Positions 1-8,396 are shown, counted from the stretch's first letter. The stretch: DNA of 22,433 nucleotides from JAEZPW01 sp035629075 (GCA_035629075.1 DASPIK010000004.1:1-22433), one strand, 5' to 3'. Translations and numbers: made by a program. Notes: generated from the letters alone by a model not told the origin.

Positions 1-920
1 CGCAGGATCGCAAGCTGCGACTGCGTCACGCTCTTTCCTGCACCGTCGATCCAAGCCAACGAATCGTTCCCCTCCGAGGTTCGCATGTACACCAAAGCTC
101 CCGATGGCTCTTCCGCAGTCGGGGTGTGGGGCTTGGTTGAGTACACAACCTCGGGGAGTTCGGCGACGAGCTTCTGGAGTTTCGGGTTCTGGTCGATGGC
201 GTTCTTCCAAATCTGATAGGCGTACGACGCCAGATCGACCTCGGTGTCGGTCTCCTCCAGAATGCCTGACATTTCGTTGTAGAGATCAACGACACGCTGA
301 TCATTGGCGTCGTCTTCAAAGAACAACTCGTCGCTGCCGACAACCTCACTGTTCTCCCGCAGTCTCTGGCGCACACGGCGGCGAAGGTTGATGATCCTCT
401 CGATTCCGTCCGCAGGCATGAAGGAATGGCAGTAGATTGTGTCTGCCTTCTGCCCGATGCGATCAACACGCCCGGCACGCTGAATGAGCCGGATGATCGC
501 CCATGGCAGGTCGTAGTTCACGATGACGTGGCAATCCTGAAGGTTCTGACCCTCGCTCAACACGTCGGTTGCGATCAGCACCCGCACTTCGTTGCCCGGA
601 TGGTCCGTTGGCCAATGCTTTTGGAAGTCGTCCAAGAATGCCGCCCAATCATGAGGCAGGGCGTATTTGTCGAAATAGGCGATCGGGAATGAGAACCCGT
701 GGTCAATGCCGACGATGGTCGGGATTTCTTTGGATAGTTCGGTGCAGAGCCAGTGGGCGAGCGCCCGACGTGTCCAGTACTTTCGGGGGCTTGGGGGCGG
801 CAATTCCTCACGAGGCTCGTTCGAGTCAGTTGCGAGGTAGACCCGAAGCCCGGACAGACTCGATTCGGCGGTCTCCGCGCCGGAGTAGTCGATTCCGATG
901 TAGCGATCAAAGAGTGGCAT
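1..920 (-). CDS. Chimeric ORF: DUF429-like N-terminus fused to SNF2-type helicase C-terminal lobe (3' end off window)
   Basis: The minus strand is open from an ATG at 918-920 to the left edge (306 codons, no stop). Residues 1 to about 106 resemble the start of DUF429/RNase H-like predicted nucleases: IGIDYSGAET near residue 8, PPPSPRKYWTR near 41, and GIDHGFSFP near 71. From about residue 111 it switches to the C-terminal RecA lobe of SNF2/DEAD-like helicases: VLIATDVLSEGQNLQD (114-129), VNYDLPWAIIRLIQRAGR (134-151) and VDRIGQ (152-157), followed by an INLRRRVRQRL helix. Helicase motifs I-IV (Walker A, DExx box) and the rest of the DUF429 domain are absent, so neither half should work in its normal way. 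The join is in frame near nucleotides 590-605. It could be a deletion fusion, a decayed locus or an assembly chimera. The family assignments rest on remembered family sequences. Confidence 0.7.
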   Translation of the reverse strand, partial: MPLFDRYIGIDYSGAETAESSLSGLRVYLATDSNEPREELPPPSPRKYWTRRALAHWLCTELSKEIPTIVGIDHGFSFPIAYFDKYALPHDWAAFLDDFQKHWPTDHPGNEVRVLIATDVLSEGQNLQDCHVIVNYDLPWAIIRLIQRAGRVDRIGQKADTIYCHSFMPADGIERIINLRRRVRQRLRENSEVVGSDELFFEDDANDQRVVDLYNEMSGILEETDTEVDLASYAYQIWKNAIDQNPKLQKLVAELPEVVYSTKPHTPTAEEPSGALVYMRTSEGNDSLAWIDGAGKSVTQSQLAIL

Positions 921-971
921 CGGGAGCAGTGTACATTTCGGGGCTGGCGCACCATAACGAGAGGTTCAGGC

Positions 972-991
972 TTGTCCCGGTATGTCCCGGT
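972..991. repeat. Two tandem 10-bp repeats (TTGTCCCGGT / ATGTCCCGGT)
   Basis: TTGTCCCGGT at 972-981 is followed directly by ATGTCCCGGT at 982-991, a single mismatch. Related cores recur at about 1125 (TTTCCCGGT) and, as TCCGGG, at about 1334 and 1350. They lie just upstream of the chimeric gene, downstream of its candidate -10. A protein-binding site is possible but not shown. Confidence 0.6.
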
Positions 992-992
992 A

Positions 993-1022
993 AATACAAT
1001 TTTTCGGGTTTCTTTTTTGCAA
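993..1022 (-). promoter_or_regulatory. Weak candidate promoter for the chimeric gene
   Basis: On the minus strand TTGCAA (1022-1017) and TGTATT (998-993) are separated by 18 bp in an AT-rich patch. Each matches four of six bases of a sigma-70 hexamer. The expected transcription start falls on the tandem repeat at 972-991. This rests on pattern only. Confidence 0.25.
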
Positions 1023-1494
1023 AGAATGTTGGAAAAGGGAAGAGCGTTGGATACGTGCAAGCTCGCATAAACACTAACGTTTATGCTGTTTTTGTGGCAC
1101 AATTGCAAGCTGTCCGGGGCTGTTTCCCGGTAGCGCTACCAACCTTCCTCTTCAAACACTTACGCCCGGTTCTGCGACCTCCGAAAAAGCCCCATTGTGA
1201 CATAAAGTGTGACGTAAGGTCTCCGCCGCCTGCTCGTTGCGCCGGTCGATCAACTGCTTGGCCCTGAGCAGGGTCGGCCCAGGCGCCATCGTCAGCGGCC
1301 TCCGCTGCCGCGCGACGATGTTGCGCTAGTCGTGTCCGGGTTGTCCGTATCCGGGACTAGTAGGAGATTGGAGTTACGCCCATTAGCCGACTAGCAGGAC
1401 TAATCTCGGCCACTGACATCAATCACTTCCGGATTGCCGACTTTTCAGACACTACCTAGTACGAGACTAGTTGCTGGTTCGCGCTGCAATAGAC

Positions 1495-1761
1495 CTACTT
1501 CTTGGTGGTCGCCGCATCATGCAGAACGGCGTACCGGCTTGCGCCGTTACCTGTCAGGCAAGCACACGCTGCCGCGTCTTTCAGTCCGATCTTTCTAAAG
1601 ATCGTCATTGCAGGACACCAATTCGTAAATGCCGATTGAAACAGATTCAGTCCAACGAAGGCTGTGAGCAGGAACCACCAATGGCTGACCCAGTGTCCGA
1701 GTGCGACGGACAGCATCACGAAAAAGCCAGCAAGCATTCGCAGAGCGCGTTCGACAGTCAT
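1495..1761 (-). CDS. DUF2892 (YgaP-like) small inner-membrane protein
   Basis: The product has 88 residues. MTVERALRMLAGFFVMLSVALG followed by WWFLLTAFVGLNLFQSAF and NWCPAMTIFRKIG is the classic DUF2892 pattern: a short N-terminal segment, two membrane helices and a CP motif ahead of a charged helix. The family usually ends soon after this motif at about 65-70 residues. Here about 25 more residues follow, including two cysteines (CAC). The gene begins three bases after the RND permease stop (1765), with GAGG a few bases upstream of its ATG inside the permease's last codons, so it is almost certainly translated as the last gene of the efflux operon. DUF2892 proteins are common companions of RND pumps and rhodaneses, but their role is not established. 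Confidence 0.85.
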   Translation of the reverse strand: MTVERALRMLAGFFVMLSVALGHWVSHWWFLLTAFVGLNLFQSAFTNWCPAMTIFRKIGLKDAAACACLTGNGASRYAVLHDAATTKK

Positions 1762-1764
1762 GGT

Positions 1765-4700
1765 CTACCTCGATTCCAGCGGTGCTGGAACGTCGCAGGT
1801 GCTTTGTAGGCAATCTGCGGCATTCGCGGGTGAATGTGTGTGCGGTGGCAGCGGCCCAAACTGCTTCTGCGCCATGTAGTAGAGCACGGGGACGGCCATA
1901 CGCGAGAGGAGCGTCGATGCGACCTCGCCAGCCATAAGCGCGATGGCGAGTCCCTGGAAAATAGGATCAAACAAGATTACGCTCGCGCCAACCACGACGG
2001 CTGCGGCCGTGAGCAGCATCGGGCGGAAGCGCACGGCGCCGGCGTCAACGACCGCTTCTTCGAGCGACATGCCCTGCGATCGGCGAAGTTCGATGAAGTC
2101 GACGAGGATGATTGAGTTGCGCACGATGATACCGGCTCCGGCGATGAAGCCGATCATCGACGTCGCGGTAAAGAACGCACCCATGAGCGCATGTGCGGGC
2201 AGGATACCGACAAGCGTCAGGGGAATGGGCGCCATGATCACGAGCGGCGTAAGGAATGACCGGAACCAGCCCACGACGAGCACGTAGATCAGAACGAGCA
2301 CGGCGGCGAAGGCCAAGCCGAGGTCGCGGAAGACCTCATAGGTGATGTGCCATTCGCCATCCCACTTTAGCGCGAGGTGGTCAGTCTCCTTCGGCAGCGT
2401 TGCCGAGTACTGATTGATCGTGTATCCACCTGGAGCCTTGATCTTCTCGATGGCACTCTTCATTTTCATGATGGCGTACACGGGACTCTCTTCACCGCCG
2501 GCAACATCGCCCGTGACGTACACGACTGGACGCAAGTTCTTGCGGTAGAGACTTGTGTCGATTGTCTTCCTCTCAACGTTCGTTACCTCGCCGAGCGAGA
2601 CCATGCCTCCCGACGACGTCGGCAGCTTGAGCTGCTGAAGAGCGTCTACCCCGGAGCGGGCCTGTCTCGAAAGCTGCACGCGGATGGGAACATCTTCGCG
2701 CGATGTTGGCGAATGCAGCAGCCCCGCCGTTGCTCCGCTTAGTCCGATCTGAACCGTGCGGCTGACTTCGGCGGCGGATACGCCATGCAGTGCCGCTTTA
2801 TCCAGATCGACCTGCATGTCGTACTTCGTTTGCGCGTCCTCGACGTACCAATCGACGTCAACCACGCCGGGCGTCTGCCGGAACACCTCCTTGACCTGTC
2901 GCGCGAGATCTATCTGCTGCTGGTAGTCGGCTCCGTAGATCTCGGCGACGAGCGTTTGCAGCACCGGCGGACCCGGTGGCACCTCGGCGACCTTGATGCG
3001 AGCCCCGTAACGCGCCGCGATCTGGTCGAGGCCAGGGCGGAGCCGCTTGGCAATGTCGTGACTCTGCGCTTTGCGATCGTGCCGCGACAGCAAGTTCACC
3101 TGGATATCAGCGACGTTCGCTCCGGAGCGCAGGAAATAGTGCCGCACGAGGCCGTTGAAGTTGTAAGCGCCGGACGTGCCGGAGTAAATCTGGTAATTCG
3201 CGACTTCCGGCTGCTGCCCAAGGTATGCGCCGAGTTCTTGTGCTACGCGCGTCGTCTGCTCAAGCGTGGTCCCATTGGGCATGTCGATCACGACCTGGAA
3301 CTCACTCTTGTTGTCGAATGGCAACATCTTAACGCGAACCAGTTTGAATGCCACGAGCGAACCGGCGGCGACCAGCAGGACAACGACGCCGCCGAGGAAC
3401 GCCCAGCGCAAACGCGGCCTTTGGATCAGTGGATTCATCAGCCGGCGGTACAAACGAGTAGTTGCGCCTTCTGTCTCGTGTTCGTGGGCATTACCCCGGC
3501 CCCGCTTGCGCAACAGTCGGAGCGCAGCCCATGGCGACACCACAAACGCAACGACGAGCGAGAACAGCATCGCAGCGGAGGCACCTACCGGGATTGGGCG
3601 CATGTAGGGGCCCATCAACCCGCGGACGAACGCCATCGGGAGAATCGCCGCGATAACCGCAAATGTGGCGAGGATCGTAGGATTACCGACCTCATCGACC
3701 GCTTCCACCGCGACCGCCATCATCGGGCGGCCTGCGTTCTCCGCGAGTCGGAAGTGGCGAACTATGTTCTCGACGACCACGATCGCGTCATCGACGAGTA
3801 TGCCGATCGAGAAGATGAGCGCAAACAGGGTGACGCGATTGAGTGTGTAACCGAAGAAATAGAAGATCGCCAGCGTGAGGGCAAGTGTCACCGGGATCGC
3901 GACGAGCACAACTCCTGCCTCGCGCCATCCGAGCGCTAGTGCGATCAATAGCGCCACCGACAAGGTTGCGAGCAACAAGTGCTTTAGCAACTCGTCAGAC
4001 TTGTCTTTTGCCGTCTCACCGTAGTTGCGCGTTGTGGTGACATTCAGGTCCGGCGGGATGATATAACCACGCAGGCTTGCCAGCTTCTCTTCAACGTTTT
4101 CCGTGATCTGTGTGGCGTTGGTCGCCTTGCGCTTCGCGATCGTTATCGTTACGGCGGGATATTCACCGGTCCATGCCTGCTTACCTGCGCCGTTGCCGTT
4201 TGCAAAAAGAACGTAGTCGGACGCTTCGGCCGGTCCGTCGCTGATGGATTGCACTACATCGCGCAGATACACGGGTCTTCCGCCGTGCACGCCGACGACG
4301 ACCTGGTTCAACTCTTGCGCATCGGCGAGAAATCGGCCGGCATCGACCTGGAACTCATTGTTTCCCTGCGCAAACGTGCCTGCGTTTACGCGCGCGTTGG
4401 CCCGGTCCAGCGTCCCGGTCACGGCGCCCGGCGTCAGACCGTAGCCAGCAAGTTTCTGCGTATCCAGGACCACGCGGACCTGCCGCGGCAGTCCACCAAT
4501 GACTTTCGTCTCGGAGACGTTATCGATCTGCTTGATTTGGTGCTCGAGTTCACCAGCGACCTGCCGCAATTGATATGCGTCGTACTTCTTGCCCCACAGG
4601 GTCAGAGCCATGATCGGGACGTCGTCAATCGACCGCACCTTGATCAGCGGTTGCGACACACCCGGAGGAATGCGATCCGCATTCGAGTAGAGCTTGTTGT

Positions 4701-5064
4701 AGGTCTTGACGATCGCGTCCTCTTCCTTCGTCCCTACAAAGAAGCGGACAACTAGCATGCTCATCTCGGGATGGCTGATCGAATAAACATACTCCACGGC
4801 CGGAACTTCGCGCAGGAGACGCTCCATCGGTATCGTCGCGCGCTCCTGGACTTCGGTCGCGGAGGCACCCGGCATGCGTACGAACACGTCGAGCATGGGA
4901 ACGACAATCTGCGGCTCCTCTTCGCGTGGTGTTTGAACAATGGCGAAGATGCCGATGAGGAGCGCAGCTGCGATCACTAGCGGAGTCAGTTTCGAATCGA
5001 TGAACCCGTGGGCCAATTTTCCGGCCAGGCGCAGCGCGGGACGTTGATTGCCGTTGGCGTTCAT
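1765..5064 (-). CDS. RND-family efflux permease (AcrB/HAE-like)
   Basis: This 1,099-residue inner-membrane proton-driven pump subunit has the normal RND length and twofold layout. A first membrane helix (about 26-44) precedes a porter domain (about 45-350), then helices 2-6 (about 360-520). A second half repeats this with its own first helix (about 555-575), porter domain and terminal helix bundle (about 915-1065). TM4 carries GILVDDAIVVVEN with the adjacent proton-relay aspartates D425 and D426. The TM10 position reads GIIVRNSIILVDF with R982 where AcrB has lysine. The start codon overlaps the adaptor stop (TGATG), showing translational coupling. Substrate cannot be read from sequence; the signature fits the general multidrug/HAE-like group better than the CusA metal group. 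The tail after about 1070 is low-complexity and variable. Confidence 0.95.
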   Translation of the reverse strand: MNANGNQRPALRLAGKLAHGFIDSKLTPLVIAAALLIGIFAIVQTPREEEPQIVVPMLDVFVRMPGASATEVQERATIPMERLLREVPAVEYVYSISHPEMSMLVVRFFVGTKEEDAIVKTYNKLYSNADRIPPGVSQPLIKVRSIDDVPIMALTLWGKKYDAYQLRQVAGELEHQIKQIDNVSETKVIGGLPRQVRVVLDTQKLAGYGLTPGAVTGTLDRANARVNAGTFAQGNNEFQVDAGRFLADAQELNQVVVGVHGGRPVYLRDVVQSISDGPAEASDYVLFANGNGAGKQAWTGEYPAVTITIAKRKATNATQITENVEEKLASLRGYIIPPDLNVTTTRNYGETAKDKSDELLKHLLLATLSVALLIALALGWREAGVVLVAIPVTLALTLAIFYFFGYTLNRVTLFALIFSIGILVDDAIVVVENIVRHFRLAENAGRPMMAVAVEAVDEVGNPTILATFAVIAAILPMAFVRGLMGPYMRPIPVGASAAMLFSLVVAFVVSPWAALRLLRKRGRGNAHEHETEGATTRLYRRLMNPLIQRPRLRWAFLGGVVVLLVAAGSLVAFKLVRVKMLPFDNKSEFQVVIDMPNGTTLEQTTRVAQELGAYLGQQPEVANYQIYSGTSGAYNFNGLVRHYFLRSGANVADIQVNLLSRHDRKAQSHDIAKRLRPGLDQIAARYGARIKVAEVPPGPPVLQTLVAEIYGADYQQQIDLARQVKEVFRQTPGVVDVDWYVEDAQTKYDMQVDLDKAALHGVSAAEVSRTVQIGLSGATAGLLHSPTSREDVPIRVQLSRQARSGVDALQQLKLPTSSGGMVSLGEVTNVERKTIDTSLYRKNLRPVVYVTGDVAGGEESPVYAIMKMKSAIEKIKAPGGYTINQYSATLPKETDHLALKWDGEWHITYEVFRDLGLAFAAVLVLIYVLVVGWFRSFLTPLVIMAPIPLTLVGILPAHALMGAFFTATSMIGFIAGAGIIVRNSIILVDFIELRRSQGMSLEEAVVDAGAVRFRPMLLTAAAVVVGASVILFDPIFQGLAIALMAGEVASTLLSRMAVPVLYYMAQKQFGPLPPHTHSPANAADCLQSTCDVPAPLESR

Positions 5065-6185
5065 CAGCGCACCTCAACCTTCTTGCCGCTGAGTTCACGG
5101 TCTCCAGGCTGCGCCACAACGCGTTCACCGTGTTCGAGACCCGACAACACCTCTACCTTCTTATCGTCGGCTCGACCGAGCGTCACGTATCGCAGCGTGA
5201 CGACTTGGTCGTTGCCGAGCACGAACACTCCGTCCAACTGACCCCGATGAACGAGGGCCGTCTGGGGGACGAGAAGCGATTCACGCTGGCCTTGCCGGAA
5301 ACGGACGCGACCGAAGACGCCTGAACGCAACTGCGGCATTGGAGGCAACTCGACCTTCACGAGAAAACTGCGGCTTGCAGGATCGGCGGCGGGAAGCACT
5401 TGTACAACCTTGCCGGTCAGGGGCCCGCTGCCGAGCGCATCGATTAGAACAGGCACATCGCTGCCGAGGCGAACGGCACCGATTCCCCGCTCGTCCACAG
5501 TTGCCTCGAGACGCAGGCGCCCGTCGCCCTCGACTACGAACAGTGGCGTTCCCGGGGATGCCAGCGCGCCCGCATCCACCAGCTTGGCTGTGACGACTCC
5601 ATCAAACGGAGCGCGGACCTTCGTGTAGTCGTAGCTGTTACTTGCCTGTTCCAACGCCGCCTTCGCCTGCGATTGCGCTGCCCGCGCTCCGTCCCGACGG
5701 GCCTTCGCGGCGGCGTACCGCCCTTTTACTTCGTCAAACTCCTGCGGGCTGACAGACTGTTTGTCGTAGAGCGACTGGTACCTGTTCAGTGTCGATTCGG
5801 CCAGCGCATAGTCCGCTGACGACGCTGCAACGTTCTGCTCCGAGGCAGCGACAGCGGCACGTGCACGATCCACACCGGCGCGAGGCTGAGCCTCGTCGAG
5901 TGCGGCGAGTATTTGTCCGCGGTGAACCCGGTCGCCTTCATGCACAAGGATGCGCGACACGGTACCCATCATTTGGCTCGCCACCTGCGCCGACTGCGAA
6001 GCGCGTACCGTCCCGACTGCTTCGAAGTAGTCGGAAACAGTCGTTTTTTCGACTGCCAGGACGGGAACGTCGCGGATAAGTTCAGGGGCGCTTGCGGTCT
6101 CGTGCTTTTCCGATGAACACCCGATTGCGGCAGATACAGTGAGCAGTGCGATAGCTGTCGTGACGAACTTAATCGAGCGGGTCAT
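5064..6185 (-). CDS. RND efflux periplasmic adaptor lipoprotein (membrane fusion protein)
   Basis: The 373-residue product bridges the RND permease and the outer-membrane channel. The N-terminus (MTRSIKFVTTAIALLTVSAA then IGCSS) is a signal peptide with a probable lipobox, with Cys23 as the lipidation site. A lipoyl-like half (about 62-95: ASQMMGTVSRILVHEGDRVHRG) is followed by an alanine-rich coiled-coil hairpin (about 100-190), the second lipoyl half (VRAPFDGVVTAKLVDAGALA), a beta-barrel domain and a membrane-proximal domain (to 373). It starts inside the TolC-like gene stop (ATGA, 6182-6185) and its stop overlaps the permease start, so the three proteins are made from one message in assembly order. 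Confidence 0.95.
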   Translation of the reverse strand: MTRSIKFVTTAIALLTVSAAIGCSSEKHETASAPELIRDVPVLAVEKTTVSDYFEAVGTVRASQSAQVASQMMGTVSRILVHEGDRVHRGQILAALDEAQPRAGVDRARAAVAASEQNVAASSADYALAESTLNRYQSLYDKQSVSPQEFDEVKGRYAAAKARRDGARAAQSQAKAALEQASNSYDYTKVRAPFDGVVTAKLVDAGALASPGTPLFVVEGDGRLRLEATVDERGIGAVRLGSDVPVLIDALGSGPLTGKVVQVLPAADPASRSFLVKVELPPMPQLRSGVFGRVRFRQGQRESLLVPQTALVHRGQLDGVFVLGNDQVVTLRYVTLGRADDKKVEVLSGLEHGERVVAQPGDRELSGKKVEVR

Positions 6186-7546
6186 TGTTTCACCACCTGC
6201 GAGTTTGGGCTGAGTGTGCCCGTCGCGAGTTCAAGAGCAGCGTAGCTTGTGTGCATGCGATAGAGCGCGTCCCAATAGTCAGTCCGGGTCCGACGTGCGG
6301 CATCTTCCACGCGCATAAGATCTGTTACCGTGGTCAGGCCGGATTCATAGCGGTTTTGCGTGATGCGCAGGCTCTCGTTAGCCTGCTCCACGGCGGCGCG
6401 AGCGACCTCGACCTGCTGACGCGCCGCGTCGAGATCGAAGTATGACGAGCGGACCTCAAGGCGAATCTGATCTTTGGCGTTGTCGCGCAAGGCCGCTATG
6501 CGTTCCTGCGTTGCTTTCTCTCGCTGGAGACGTGCAACTTTGCTGCCGCCCGAGAAGAGGTCGAATTGCAGTTCAGCTCCGGCGGTCCAGTTGTTGCCGC
6601 CGTTCCAGCCCAGCGAGCGACTATCCGTCTGCCAGGATCCGAAAACGCTAACTCGCGGTGCGAACGCCGCCTTCGCCATCTTTACCGAAACATCCTGCGC
6701 CGACTCTTCGGTAAGCAGCCTCTTCAGATCAGGCCGATTCGTAAGCGCGGCGCTCTCCAGTTCATTGATTCCCGCCAGCGGTAACGCTTGTTCCCGCAGT
6801 TCCGTAGCGGTACTGAACTCAGCGGCGGACGACATCCCGAGCGCAATTGCGAACTGCGTCCTTGCGAGTGCGAGTCCGTTGCGAGCGCGGATCGCCTCCT
6901 GCTGCCGTTGCGCCGCGAGCACCTGCGCGCTTAACAGATCGGACGAGACTGTGACACCACTTGTCACACGGGAGCGACTGTGCTCCTCGATAGCTCGCGC
7001 TGTGTTGACCGCCAAATCTGCAGTTTCGACCTGACGCTCGGCCAGCGTCACGCCGTAGTAAGCCCGTACGACGTTGAAGATCAGTTGTTGATCCGTGCGG
7101 TCCAGTTGTTGGCCTGCCGCCGTCTGTGCCAGCTTCGCGCGGCTCACGCTGTACCAAGATTGCATAGCGTCGAACACCGACCACTGCCCGGAGAATCGGC
7201 TTGTGAAGTTGCCAATCGGCGTGGGAGTGTTCAGCCGGTGCAGCGCAAAATCTGCGGGAGTGAAGCTCTGCTGACGAAGCCGCGTACCAAAGACGTACAC
7301 GGGATCATTGCCGCGCATCGCCGCCTCAGAGAACATGAGCTTCGGAAGAAGCATAGACCGGGCTTCGTTCGTCGCGGCTGACGCAATCTTTTGGTCCGCG
7401 AGCGCCGCCTTCCGCAAAGGGTTCTTCTCAAGAGCGATGGCGACGGCCCGCTCGAGCGTGAGTTCCTGCGAATCTTGCGCGACGGCACCGAACGCAACTA
7501 GCACCGGGAATGCGAGCGTAACCAAGCGCATGATGAATCGAATCAT
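6182..7546 (-). CDS. TolC-family outer membrane efflux protein
   Basis: The 454-residue product is the first gene of the efflux operon. A signal peptide (MIRFIMRLVTLAFPVLVAFG, probable cleavage after AVA at 23) is followed by two OEP repeats, each a beta-strand segment flanked by long helices. The first contains LTLERAVAIALEKNP (about 29-43) and the second ends with NRYESGLTTVTDLMRVEDA, a hallmark of the C-terminal helix. The ATG at 7544-7546 has GAGGCAAGAA just upstream. A second in-frame ATG five codons later would shorten the signal peptide, so the first is preferred. Length and layout are normal for the family. The product should form the outer-membrane exit duct for the pump encoded downstream. 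Confidence 0.95.
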   Translation of the reverse strand: MIRFIMRLVTLAFPVLVAFGAVAQDSQELTLERAVAIALEKNPLRKAALADQKIASAATNEARSMLLPKLMFSEAAMRGNDPVYVFGTRLRQQSFTPADFALHRLNTPTPIGNFTSRFSGQWSVFDAMQSWYSVSRAKLAQTAAGQQLDRTDQQLIFNVVRAYYGVTLAERQVETADLAVNTARAIEEHSRSRVTSGVTVSSDLLSAQVLAAQRQQEAIRARNGLALARTQFAIALGMSSAAEFSTATELREQALPLAGINELESAALTNRPDLKRLLTEESAQDVSVKMAKAAFAPRVSVFGSWQTDSRSLGWNGGNNWTAGAELQFDLFSGGSKVARLQREKATQERIAALRDNAKDQIRLEVRSSYFDLDAARQQVEVARAAVEQANESLRITQNRYESGLTTVTDLMRVEDAARRTRTDYWDALYRMHTSYAALELATGTLSPNSQVVKQ

Positions 7547-7970
7547 TTCTTGCCTCGAACGGCCGGGACTTGCGCACAGAGACGCGCACGAGTATCAGCG
7601 ACCTTCAATGAAGAAATGCTGGATTCGGGCGGAATGTTACATGTCTAAGAACGGAAATTGTGTCCGACAAAGCTATCGGGAAGGAGCGGAGACGGATTCG
7701 GCTTTCTCTATCTCTTTCTTTCAGTAGTTTGCGAGCGCGATGCAAACGAACGCGGATAGCGCCTTCGCATTGCCGACCATCCGCCCACAACATTCCCCAG
7801 CGTCCGTTAAGTGGCGCGACTGTCACTCTGCTTTTAGCAACTCGGGTCTGGCCACATGTTACAGGCCAACCAGCGACTTCGCATGAAGCATCTCGCGACA
7901 GAGAATGCTGTCTTGGTATATGTCGTCGTTTGCCACCCGCGTTCAGGTTCTTTCCTGGAAAGAGGTTGAC
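7547..7970. other. Divergent spacer between efflux operon and debranching-enzyme operon
   Basis: The 424-bp region must hold the promoters of both divergent units, but I find no convincing -35/-10 pair on either strand. Apart from the possible sigma-factor relic it contains no supportable gene. A CTTC-AATGAAG near-palindrome occurs at about 7603. Confidence 0.5.
7605..7826 (-). pseudogene. Possible relic of an ECF sigma factor C-terminus
   Basis: A minus-strand frame contains CEGAIRVRLHRARKLLKER (translated around 7690-7755), which resembles the recognition helix of sigma-70 region 4.2 in ECF sigma factors (typical form: GTVKSRLHRARxxL). Nothing resembling region 2 or the start of region 4 is visible upstream, although the frame stays open to about 7970. 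Residues after the helix look non-specific. It may be an eroded gene, or chance similarity of arginine-rich sequence. Confidence 0.25.
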
Positions 7971-8381
7971 ATGGCGGGTGTGATAGTTGCGGGTCTGGTG
8001 GGCGGGTACGTGATGGTGATCGCAGGTCTCTGGGCTGGCACTGTACCTGGCTTGGTTGCGGTTGACATCGCTGATTTCGGACGACGCTACCTGGTCTCAG
8101 ACCGTCCTAGCGCTTGGTTCTTCGGGTTCGCATCTCACCTTGCGAATAGCGTGTTACTGGTCCTGGTTTGGGCAATGCTAATCGAACCAAACCTAGGCTG
8201 GTCGCGAGCATTTGAGGGTTTTCTCTGGGGTGAGTTCCTTTCGCTGTTTCTTGCGGGCAGCCTCGTAGCCCCGATGACCGGTATTGGGCTGCTTGGATGG
8301 CGTACCGGCAACGCCCGATTTGCCGTCACCAGCGGAATCCTGCACGCCGTCTGGGGCGTGATTATTGGCTTTCTTTACTAG
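7971..8381 (+). CDS. Small integral membrane protein, function unknown
   Basis: The 136-residue product starts at the ATG at 7971 because AAAGAGG lies six bases upstream. An upstream in-frame start at 7905 would add 22 residues that look untranslated. About four hydrophobic segments are visible: VIVAGLVGGYVMVIAGLWAG, the NSVLLVLVWAML region, FLSLFLAGSLVAPMTGIGLLG, and a C-terminal SGILHAVWGVIIGFLY. A cytoplasmic-type motif DIADFGRRYLVSDRPS sits between the first two. I do not recognise the family. The debranching-enzyme gene starts 15 bp after its stop, so the two are probably cotranscribed, but a functional link is not evident. Confidence 0.7.
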   Translation: MAGVIVAGLVGGYVMVIAGLWAGTVPGLVAVDIADFGRRYLVSDRPSAWFFGFASHLANSVLLVLVWAMLIEPNLGWSRAFEGFLWGEFLSLFLAGSLVAPMTGIGLLGWRTGNARFAVTSGILHAVWGVIIGFLY

Positions 8382-8396
8382 CGTTCACGTTTCGCC

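Larger units (their letters stand above)
921..1494. other. Spacer without a supportable gene
   Basis: This 574-bp stretch separates the chimeric ORF from the efflux operon. It holds the tandem repeats at 972-991, an AT-rich patch at about 992-1100, a TGTGAC direct repeat at about 1196-1213, and five CTAG tetranucleotides between 1326 and 1470. A 45-codon minus-strand frame (1289-1152, beginning MAPGPTLLRAKQ) has a GGAGG about ten bases upstream of its ATG, but I recognise no family and do not call it a gene. No tRNA or transposase is visible. Confidence 0.6.

Noticed and set aside
569..1267. Plus-strand frame of 232 codons across the left spacer
   Set aside because: The first half is antisense to the chimeric coding frame and the rest runs through repeat-bearing spacer; no family features.
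1152..1289. 45-codon minus-strand frame with a possible ribosome-binding site
   Set aside because: It matches no family I know and lies in relic-like spacer; support is too thin for a gene call.
2785..3939. Plus-strand frame of 384 codons opposite the RND permease
   Set aside because: The peptide is rich in charged residues and has no recognisable domain. It lies antisense to a complete, motif-bearing permease; long antisense frames are common in GC-rich genes.
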